Shown in pieces: positions 40,341 to 52,200 of a stretch of 64,000 bases of DNA; position 1 is the stretch's first letter, and the number at the start of each line of letters is the position of its first letter. The notes under the pieces were generated by a model. That model saw nothing but the letters and a program-made list of their open reading frames with translations. It was not told the DNA's origin and made no database searches. Made by a program: the position numbers and the translations under genes. The DNA is from Hofstenia miamia (Eukaryota; Xenacoelomorpha; Acoela): positions 5,738,644-5,802,643 of the forward strand of contig SCFE01000003.1 of NCBI GenBank assembly GCA_004352715.1, given 5' to 3'.

Positions 40341-43300
40341 GCATAATAGATATTAATCAGCTTTGCTTTCTAAAATACGACCATCTAAACGAATGACTAT
40401 TCACTATTTTAAGACCTAAGTCTGAAAATAAGTATGTTAAATTTTAAAATTGATCAGTTCTGCGTGAGATACTTCAAGAAAGTGTTCCATAAAAGGAATT
40501 TCAAAAAAATTTTTACGTTTACTATGTACGTGATTTAAATGATGCAAGGCTGAATCTAATGATATACCATTTTTAAACTTAAATTAAAAATTGAATTATC
40601 AATAAATTAAAAATTTCGACAATAAAATATAAAAAGTTTCAAACACAGGAAAAATGATTAGAAAATTGATTTTGGGAAGAAATTATTTTTAAATTGTTTA
40701 TATTAAAAAGTACGTTTCAGTTTTTTACAATATTTAAGCGCAATGCGATTACAAAAAATAATACCAAATAAGTTTATTGGTGCGTTGCAGTTTGTAATCT
40801 AATTGCAACAAAGTTGTTAACAAAAAAATGTTTTATATTGGTTGACCCATATTTATGAATTTCATAATTTCTTTAAAATGATTTTAATTTAGTAAGCAAT
40901 TGTTAAATAATACTCAAATGCTAAAATGTCTAAAGAAGCAAAATTACAATAATTACAATTGAGTTCGACTTCGGAATACACTTAGGGGAAAAAATAGAAT
41001 ATATTTATAAAGTAATGAAGATAAATTTTCATGTAAACTTTAAATGACCATTTTTAAGTTAAATATTTTGATTGAAAAAAAAATTTCCATTGTTTTCATC
41101 TAGACTTTATTCTAGATATTGGAGGGGCCGATGTGTCCTGCGCCTCCAATAGTCAAATTATTGGAGGGATCACACCCATTAATATTTCATATCATCATTT
41201 ACAATTTTGCAGGTAATGTTGGTCTTAAGAAAAGGGTTTAATTTAAAAATTGTGAAATCACTCGGGTGCCGCTACCACTTGTATGCTTGCATTTACGTCT
41301 AAGACTACGGTACACATACACATAGAGACAAATTTATTAACTTAAACACGAATCCGTGAATATAAAACAACATTAGCGGGTAATCAAGGGATTCCATAAA
41401 AAATAGCACGTAACTAAACGACAACATACAAGTACCTATAATGAATGACACCTACTAAATGAAATGTAAATAAATGACACGTTGTTCCTATGTGCATACA
41501 TTAATAATTTTGCAAGTAATTAACACTTAAATTTCCTTAAAACAGACAGTCGATAATTTAATAAAAAACGTATTTACTCCAATGTTTAAATGCTGGGAGA
41601 GGCTAAAAGATCAAGGCGAAATTCCCTTTATTAAATTCCACTTTTGGTTCTATTGTTACCAATCCCTACGTGTAATGAGATATTTTAATGGCGGGAAATA
41701 CGAGGAATGATTAAAAATTAAAAATAACGATGGATTATTTTTCCCACAATTCTCTGACAGAGATTCTTTGTCTCTGAATAATTTGAAAGCTTCATTTTTT
41801 AGAAATACACCAGGCTTTGTTGACTGACATCCATTAAGCCATTGTTCACAAAAGCGTACATTGTTTCATTTAAAGAACGTTCTCGCGCATCATCAATAAA
41901 TAAAGAATTTCCCTTGTCTTGCATTTACCTCAAGAACTAAAAAATCATTCAGAAAAATCATTGATTTTAGGACATAAATCCATTCATGAAATGTGCATGG
42001 GAATCTGAGAATCCATAAAATATCATATTAATTTTCATGCTATCGCTGACCCAAAACAGATTTATCGTTTCTAAATCATACTACTTCGATTTGAAAGAAG
42101 CTGATTTTATAATATAATGAAAAAATAATTACATGTACAGGGGCGCACCCAGCTTTTTTTCTGAGGAGGGGAGCTATTCTTTAGATTATATATATATATT
42201 GACATATTTTTATAGATATTCTTACATGCAAACTAGTTTATTCCGGGTGTTCCAAAAGTTTTAGTACAGAAATAAAAAAATGTTACAATAGACAACATAT
42301 GATTCATGTACTTGAAATACAAAAACATGATTTATGTCCAACGTTAAAAGGAAAGTTAGAAGAAACGTTTAGACAATTATGAAAAGTTCATTGACACAAC
42401 AATTCATTTATCGTTTATTCGAAGACCCCACCTTCTGCATCATGACAGAAATGAATCCTCTGCTGGAAATTTCTCATTGAATCGCGATATTGTTTTAGTG
42501 GAATAGCATGAAAAATTGCTTCAATTGCTTGTCTCAAATCGTTCAAGCTTGCAAAACGATGATTGTTTTCAAAAACCAATGACTTGAAGGTGCAGCACGA
42601 TTATATTTTTCTGTGAATCTTCTCTGACTTTCAGCTAAGTTTTCAAAAGCAATAGCCCAAGCACAGGAGTTAACTTGTTCTTCAATAGAATACATTTGAA
42701 ATTGAATGAATTCAGGCACCTGGTTCGAGAAGCAACTGATATCGATTAGAATCCGCAACGCTGGGTGACCTTTAGACACAATGGAATGAAAATTTCGATT
42801 TATTCTTTGTACTAAAACTTTTGGAACACCCGGTATATTCATTATTCTGAAGATTTTCACTACAACAATGGAAAAAGCATTGTCAGGGAAATTAAATAGT
42901 ATACACTTTTTGACATGCTACCCAAAACAGAAAGGTTGATATTAACGAAATTCAACTATTCAATTTAAGGTTTACTATTTCATATATCTACTTTCTTATG
43001 TCATTTTTATAATTAAATTTCAACATAGCAAACGTAACCAGTATACTATGAATGTTTGTTAACAATTACTAAAACTGAATTATTTTTCCCTACCCCTATT
43101 CAACCATTACTAANNNNNNNNNNNNNNNNNNNNNNNNNNNNNNNNNNNNNNNNNNNNNNNNNNNNNNNNNNNNNNNNNNNNNNNNNNNNNNNNNNNNNNN
43201 NNNNNNNNNNNNNNNNNNNNNNNNNNNNNNNNNNNNNNNNNNNNNNNNNNNNNNNNNNNNNNNNNNNNNNNNNNNNNNNNNNNNNNNNNNNNNNNNNNNN

Positions 43301-46205
43301 NNNNNNNNNNNNNNNNNNNNNNNNNNNNNNNNNNNNNNNNNNNNNNNNNNNNNNNNNNNNNNNNNNNNNNNNNNNNNNNNNNNNNNNNNNNNNNNNNNNN
43401 NNNNNNNNNNNNNNNNNNNNNNNNNNNNNNNNNNNNNNNNNNNNNNNNNNNNNNNNNNNNNNNNNNNNNNNNNNNNNNNNNNNNNNNNNNNNNNNNNNNN
43501 NNNNNNNNNNNNNNNNNNNNNNNNNNNNNNNNNNNNNNNNNNNNNNNNNNNNNNNNNNNNNTGAATTTAATACATTATTTCTCTATTGTTTTTCTAGCAT
43601 TGCTATGTAATTCACCATATTTCACTACAGGTAAAAAATACAGAAACCGTGTCCAAATTATTTTCACATTTTGCAAAATATAATTTAATAAAAATTTCAT
43701 TCAAAATTGCTATATTTCTCATGGCTAGTTTCGCTTTTGGCAATAATTGGAATGAAAATAATAGATAAGAAATCATTGCATGAGAACCAAGCATAACACA
43801 TAAAAACTTTTTTAAAAGAAAAACCATCGTTGTGAGATTACAAACAAAAATTACAAGTGCTTCATAATTCTGTTAGCACTAAGAAAAATCTAAGTTAAAT
43901 GTTGCTAGAAATCTTAATCACTAAGAGCAAATGTGGTTCTGCATAGATACCTTATGTATAAGCTGTGATCATTATTTAATATCTCTAGATTTGACATCAC
44001 AATATGAGGTGTGTGACAGAAAGATAGCAATAGTGCGAAATAAGTTTAATGGTTATGCCTTCAATATATCAAAAAGTGCTTTCGGTAGTGGAAGCATAAT
44101 ATATATTTTGGTCATCAAACTGTGCTGTACACACGCAATAGCCAATACTATATTAATTTACTAGACAGGACAATAATGATTTTGGAATTGGGACTTTATT
44201 ATGTTTCACCAAGATTTTCATCCATTAATGCTTGTAAGAACGTTCTTAGTGAACCTAAATAATTGTAAAGTATTGGTAATTTTTCTTCTTCTAAAGTATT
44301 CAATAGATTAATCGATTTCCAATTATTGTAATAATTGCAATATCAAGTGCTTAATATATATGTACAATGTTATCATATCAGCATACATTTCATGAGGAAT
44401 GGAAGCATCTGTGCTCTGTTGAGGGGGGGAACGTTCCCCCAGTTCCCCCTCTGGGTGCGCCTCTGAATTCTACCATGTTCATAGCACATAAAGATTTTGT
44501 GTACAACCTCAATATTATTCAATTCTCGATAAGGTATGTCCCCACAAGTTGCAACCTCCCAAAGCAGAATTCCAAACGACCATACATCCGAAAACGAAGA
44601 AAATTTCTGCAACGAAAAAACCTCAGGAGGCTGATGACGCAGTAAAGAAGCACTCGTCTAAAATTAAGTGTGAGAGAAAACAAAACAGAGTTGCCTAAGT
44701 AATAATACATTCAATGCGATACACAAAATACAATTACATTCAACATAAGAACTATCTATTGTTAACATATAATATACGAAATTAATATATATGTCAATTT
44801 ATCTTAAGTTTACGCTAAACTTGACATTGAAGAACAGCAGTTAAATTTCCTAGTTGTTTTCAGTATGGTTTCATATCCGGCAAAAGATTTTAACTGAAAC
44901 CATAAAAATCATAATCCCTAGTCTTGACTGAAATTCTAAAGTTTTGTTTGCAAGACCTTAGTTAATGGTCGAAAACAGAAATAATTTACTTCGGACCTGA
45001 CCAAACCTGACCTGATTTAAACCGTTTAATCCCGATGTCCATAGAGACAGGCATTTTAAAGTAACATCCTGCTCTTGAATTTGACTCCCCCTTTTTGTTT
45101 TCACTGTACTAAGTTAACTAGATGTTTTCCATTTAATAAATCTAAAATAATGTCAATATCATCAAACAACACGGACGCTGTCAAATCTGATTCGAATTTG
45201 GGTTGTCCTGGACCTGATTTGTGACGCATTAACCCTGACTTGACCTTATTAATCCTGATGGACCTGCTTTAAAAATCCTGATCTGACAAGACTAATCCAT
45301 ATCCCGCAAAAAAACTAATATTCATTTGAATAAAGCTCTTCATATCGATGTATTGGATTATAAACTTTTAAGTACCAAAGTAGTGTTTGAACAAAAACAT
45401 TAATTCAAATGTGAATTACTGAGGCGTTCTAAAGTTAAAACAAGTATTTGAGACTATCCGTATCATCCAATGACGAGGATTAAAAACCCATTAGAAATTA
45501 TCACTTTAAACCATTAAATTTTAATTAATAGTGTTTTAAAGTCATCCCATAAACTTTGATTGGCATAACTTAAAATGTAAAATTATTTTTACGATTGTTG
45601 TGCACTAATTTAAAAGTAATAACTTCCATAATAAGAATTTTCATAAATTGATTTAAAAAGACAAATTTCAGACGAGTTGTCGACATGACTGTGTTTCATT
45701 GTTTTTAGGAATTCTAAAAAGCTTTTAGGGGAAACTTATAAATTTAATTTCTATAGTTTCTTTAAAACCAAGCGTTTTAAAATTAATGGAGTTCATATGT
45801 CTTTTAGCCGCTTATAACACCACTCCATTTATGAAAAGAAGCAGAAATACCATCTGTGCTCTTCATTTTTTTCGAAAGTTCAAATGCCTATTGTTGAAAA
45901 AATGCAATCAGATGAAAATTTTGGAAACGTCTGCTGAAAGTAAACTAGTTTAGGTTGAAAATTCGAGTGTAATAAGAGCTGGTATTAAGACGTGGGATTA
46001 TGAGATTTTAAAGTGACAACAACAATACCAAAATTAGATACTTATCGCCACGAATCCAGAATTTTTAATTATTGAATAGTAAGAAAGTCAGTTATAATGA
46101 AGAATATGGATGGCCATGCAAATTAACAAGAAAAATCTTCGTTATTATTATTAAAAAGGCAGTAGATATATTATACAAATGAACTGAATATTTTATAAAT
46201 TTAAA

Positions 46206-46252
<47 letters not shown>

Positions 46253-49200
46253 GTGAAGTTATTACAGGCTGTTCTCCGAAAACACCGGTTTCATGGTCCA
46301 GTTGAATACGAGCATCAAAGCCAGCAATTTTGCAAAGACCAGTGGATGAAGCATAAATGTAAGAAGACGATAAAGTCTTATGAATATAACCAGTTTCTGC
46401 CAGGTAATGCATTCCACATGCAATACCCCGTACCATGTGAACTTGACGAGGAGGGGACATTGGCTCAGAGGTCCTTAATAGTTCGAGAAGCACACCGCCA
46501 GAGACATGCTCCATAATAAGCATTAAAGGATCTTCTAAATAATGCATCTTATCAAAGCAATTAATTAATGTTCTGGTTTACGGATTTTAAATTTACATTG
46601 GGAATAAACCACTACAAAATTATTCATATGTACATGTGTTCAATACATATATTCATAAACCGAAGTTCTAGAGCGCTCTTTTGAAATGTTGATTCGTGCA
46701 TCAATAATAAATTTTACATTGGGAATCAGACACTGTCGATTATTTAACATGTACAATACATACACCAATTGAAAATGAATTTTGTTCATCGGTGTATATA
46801 CTTTGCAGAAAGAAAACTTCAAAAAGTCTCAGATAATTGCAAATAATAAACACTATTTCACATTAATGTAGTCATAGTAACATTATATAAAGCTAAGACC
46901 AGAGCTTCGGAGCTGGAGCTGGAGCCAAGAAGCAGAAGATTTTCCTCAGAGCTGGAACAAGAGTAACATTTAAAATGCCGGTGAAACAGCAGCTGGAGCC
47001 TGAGCCATATGTTTATGGAACAGCTCCAAAGCATTTTTTTGAAAAGCTATTTTTATTAGATGATTTTCATCTCATAAAGTGCCTTCATGTTACAAAAAAT
47101 GTATAAAAATTATTGGAAATTATAAAAAATTCATAAAATTTGAAAAAAATCACTAAGTTCGCAAATTTTCGTATTTGTGAATGTTGTAGCCCTAGTTATA
47201 ATGGAGCTGGAGCCATTGGTATCAAACAACTCCTGAGCCGGAGCTAAGCTAAATTTTGACAAGAATGTGCTCCAGAGCGTGAGCTGTAACAGCTTCATAA
47301 TTGGGCCAGCTCCGAAGCCCTGGTAAGACTTCCAAATATTTGGCTTAGTAAAATTTTCACACGCAAGAATATCTTCAAATAATGAGTTTTGATAACAAAT
47401 CATTAAAAATTTTTTTAGAAAACTCACTCATAAATGACACTCCGAAAAGACGCAGAACATTTGGATGGTTAAACTGTGACATAATGGCGGCCTCCATAAG
47501 CAACTGTTCTTTTTCTAACCCATCATTGATCGGAGCCAATTTGAGGCAAACTTCCTCAGAAAATTGCTGTGAAACTTTGTATAACGCATAATCTGCGAAG
47601 CGTCCTAAATGTAAAGTTCAGCAGAAAGATCAATACAGTCACACTGGAATTTTGATTTGACTAACCGCAAAACTAAATACATGTAAGATTTTCGCAAATT
47701 TCAACAAATCTTTGTTCATTAACATTTGCTCAGCATTTGAGGTGCTTAAAATAATTCAACTTGTGAAAGACATTTCAAAAACTACTCTTTCTAGAAGCAT
47801 CTGATTAATTTATCAGTAAGCTATAAGAGCCACAGCAAATTTATTGCTTAAATGTATATAAAAACTATAAACATGACAAAAATATTTACAAAACATACTA
47901 ATAATAATAATAATAATTATTATTATTATTATTATTATGGCGTTGAATACAAAAACTATTATAATGGCGCTTAATATTTTTGGAGTGATTATTATAAGCA
48001 AAAAAATTTGGAATCGACTGATTTGTTTTGGTGCATATGAAATAGAATAAGCAATAAGTTACATCCATATTGAATTTGCGGAATACAATCATATCTTGAG
48101 TATTTTTTAATAGTAAAACTTTTTAGGGGACACGCCCTTGCGAAAACTTAGATTGCTTAGCGAATAATGTTCGGATGCGCTTTAAACTAAGTTTATTCGC
48201 TTTTACATTAAATTTTACATCTAGATAATGGTTTCCATTGTTTTTTAGAAGAGATCTAGTCTGATTTTTTTAAAGAAATCCTAACATGAACCATTGTAGG
48301 GGCAAGATACTGTAGGACGTTACTGAATCAAACAATTTTAAACTAGTCATTGCTTTAAATAGGTTCAAAAGTTTGTTCTAGATGCAAAATGTTATGTAGA
48401 ACAGAATAAAAGTGGTCCGTCAGAAGTCGATCCGAGCATTATTAACTGCACAATCAACGTTTTATTAAAGGTTCCTAAGGCACAATTGAATATATTTGCG
48501 AGTGATGACCGATTGTGTGATGTGATATTTTGGAATAAAAAACAGCAATTAATTGAAGTTACTTAGCACAAAAGAATTAAGAATTTTTTTTTTGAAAGGT
48601 CTGTCCTACATTGCGCAAATGATATAGATATTTAACTCCAAAGGCCACTTTCCAACATTTTAGTGAAAAAAATTCATTAAACGTTAAATTTCTATCAACT
48701 ACTACTCTAACATAGTTAACAAAATCGCTTTGAATAATCTCATTATCTCCTACTTTAATTTTGATATTATTAGAAATTTCTTGGTATTGCTTTGGTGTGA
48801 AAATAATAAATTGTGTCTTAATTACCAGCAATAATTTTTAACTTGTTTTGTTTTAAAATACTCAATTAGATTTTTAATATTTTTCACTAATAATAATAAT
48901 AATCAAATTTATTCTTATCGCGTTAATTTCCATAAAATATAATCACCATTTATAGTGCTGATTAAAAGTAATGAGGCTTTAGGCGAGATTTAAGTATCAT
49001 GATGTCTCGTATACATTGAATAGATAGAGGTTGAGATAGAACCACTACAATTATATTATATTTAATTCTAATCATGTCATGAACGACGTCAGAAAATTTG
49101 ACTTTAAATTGTAGTGCAGAATATTCAACGTTTGCAGCCGAAATTCCTACATAATTGGGGCGTAGATAATCTAGATGTCACTCAATGACACATTCTTTAA

Positions 49201-52200
49201 AAATATGCTGACATAAAGGTCACACTAATGACTGCAACTCCTGCATTAGTAACCTACGCTTTCCTTGTACCAATGAACCGCCCTTGTTTCTTGTTTAATT
49301 TTAAAATAGTTACACAAAATTTTGAAATGAATAAATAAATATTTGTGCTCATATCTATATTCTCAATATTTAAAACAAAGACGAGCGATAGATATTGATT
49401 AGAGAAATAATCTGAAAACACGTTTGAAAACTAGGGTTTTGCGGGCAACGGGCGGGCATGGGCGACCAAAATTTTTCCAGAAAATTATCGGAATATTTGT
49501 GTTTTGTACGTGTTTCTTTTAAATTTTTCATTAGATGTATTTGTGTTTCATTATTTTAGTCTAACGTTTTTTTGAAAGTCCGGTCGGTTTTTTAAGGTTT
49601 TGTTAGAAATCAGATTCAATTTATGTCACTCGTCTATTTTTAATCGACGGGCGGATTTCGGGCACAGTGAAGAACAGGGGGCAGGGCATCGGGCAGGAAA
49701 GACAACGGGTATGCACAAGCTGCCCGTTGTCTTTCAAAATTGGTATTTCGGGCACAGGTACACAATATGTTCCCTCCCACAAAACACTATTGAAAACATT
49801 CAAACCTTCAAAATCGAATATTTTGAAATACTGATTGAGCTCTTCAATTATCTAAGAGGTGAAGAATGTGAGATGATCTATTTAAAATTGAAATAAACCT
49901 CAATGAAAAGCTTTGTATATGAGTGTACGACCATTAACCCAATGACTGCCATAGCACACATATGTGTGTGACACGGCTGTATACACTTAGAGCCACAACA
50001 TACACATTAAGTGTGATATATCGCTCAACATTTTTCCTCATTACAATCGCGTCACTCATTTGTGAGTGACAATATAGGCCTAAAACATTGCAGAAAAAGT
50101 TGACTATGCTATAGCTCTTCACTCATTACAATTATGAGAAAAGATGGTGGCTACATCGGTCATTTTAAGACGAACACTTTGCAGTCAATGTGTATCCTTG
50201 TAAATGATTAGTAAAATCAATTCTACACAATACACTAGATTATCATTTAGAAGACCCTTGAAAACACTCTCTTATTCATGGCTCGCATATGATTAAAACT
50301 AACGCATGTGAAAACAGACCATTAAGCACAAGGCAATATAAAATCTATTGATTTTCAATCGAATGGTGTGATAAAATGAAATGTCATTTAGCTATGCTTT
50401 GCATATCCTATCAACACGTGAAAATGCTTAATATCAGGACAGAAGGGTGATTTTCCTTTCTATCTTAAGTGAAACGCATTTATCAGACATAAGATGATTA
50501 TCATTAATAATTCATGAAACGTAATTTGAAAATAGAGTTGAGCTACATGGTGATTATTGAAGAAATTTAGTTTGTCTTGACGAAGAAACTTAATGCTTTA
50601 TTGCTTCCTAAGGTTAGCAATTAAATTTTCATAATATCATCATCCAAGTATAAAAGTTATTTAACAAAATAAGTATAAACAGTTGGTATTAATTAGCAGT
50701 ATGGTCTCCTGCGAGTGTAATTACGTGTTGACAATAACTAAAATATATTTTTCAACTTGTCAGACAGCTTCTTCTGCTGCGTAGAAGAGAGCTCCTGCAG
50801 CGCAGAGGAAAGTTTTTTCATACGCAACTTGGCTATCCAAGGCGCACAGAATAATTTATGAGTCTGGAGAACGAGGCGATTGCTTAGGCCACGGTTAGAC
50901 TAGTGATTTGCTCAAAAGTGATCTATCACATTTTGAGTGAATCGCGCGTCTAACCACCCTAGATAATTAGCGATGTGACGATCACGAAGAAATCGTGCGC
51001 GTTCGATTTCCTTGTNCCATACTTGTCCTGATCTTCCCTATTTGCTGCCTAATCTTTGCCACTTTATTCTCAATTCTTCTTTTCCACGCTGGCTTTCTGT
51101 CTCCCTTNNNNNNCCATAATGAGAACTAATGAGAACTTATTTTTATACAACGTACACGTTATTTTAACTACTAAGGCCACGCTTAGACTAGTGATTTGCT
51201 CAAAATGGATCTATCACATTTTGAGTGAATCGCGCGTCTAACCACCCTAGATAATTAGCGATGTGACGATCACGAAGAAATCGTGCGCGTTCGATTTCCT
51301 TGTGATCGTCACATCGCTAATCATCTAGGGAGGTTAGACGTGCAACGCTTTCAAAAGTGACAGATCACTTTTAACCAATCACCTAGTCTAACAGTGGCCT
51401 TAGATAATCTAATCTTAGTCTAGAAAAAGTATTGTTACTCTTCAAATCGGACGCAAGACCTAACAAAATTTATTGGAGCCAACCACACTTGCCCTATTAT
51501 TGGATTTTGAAAGTTGACTCGACACTGCCAATTTTTTAGATTACAATTATTAATAAAACCTAAAGCGCATTTAGGTTTATACTCAATTTTGTTGCAAACG
51601 TTTCCTAGTTGTATGATATTATGCCTTTACTCAGTTCTCATGTAATATTTCTAATTAATAATTCTATATAGTGCTAGTCACACCTTGATATAAAGAAAGT
51701 GTAACAAATTATGTATATAAATAAATAAATAAATAAATAAATATATATATATATAAGGTTAAATTGATATTTCTGATATTTATGGCAGAATACAAAAGTG
51801 AGATGTTTGCAAATTTGTATGTAAAATAATTTAATTATGTGCAAGTATTTACAACTTACCATCACTCGACATGTGCTCTGGTTGAACTTCAATCATTGAG
51901 GGATTGATCTCCAGAGTAAAGGCCGGCAACATTTCATCCAAATTGTAATAAACGGGTTCAATGAAAGTTTGGTTTTTTCCAAAATGTTGTCTTGGCGATG
52001 AATAAATATTAGCTTCTAAATATTTCTCTATTAAAACAATCATTCAAAGCAATTCGATTTTACCATGACGTCACAGATGATTTTCTAAAGTGGATGCAAT
52101 TATATAATATATTAATCCCAACTGCCTACTTATGACTAAACCTGATCTGACAGGGGGAATGATTCAGCTCAAAACAAATACATATTTGCAGACACAATCA

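Larger units (their letters stand above)
39990..44507 (-). other. Eph-like intron between the two C-lobe exons
   Basis: Holds the TIR element at 42239-42836 and the 448-N gap. Short GC-rich sequences GGGGCGCACCCAG (about 42140-42153) and its inverse (about 44450-44462, within TTCCCCCAGTTCCCCCTCTG) look like ends of an element family, but no full element was matched. Confidence 0.55.
47605..51859 (-). other. Eph-like intron between the juxtamembrane and N-lobe exons
   Basis: About 4.3 kb with the RT fragment, piggyBac-like remnant, foldback MITE copies and a GC-rich patch at 49440-49770. The patch has a 12-base stem hairpin (AAAGACAACGGG at 49698-49709 and its inverse at 49723-49734). Confidence 0.6.

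Noticed and set aside
43056-43610. 184-codon open frame across the 448-N gap
   Set aside because: Mostly N; the real ends have no coding signature.
46253-46516. 87-codon plus-strand open frame opposite the activation-loop exon
   Set aside because: It is the antisense of a well-supported exon.
47382-47591. 69-codon plus-strand open frame opposite the N-lobe exon
   Set aside because: Antisense of a well-supported exon.
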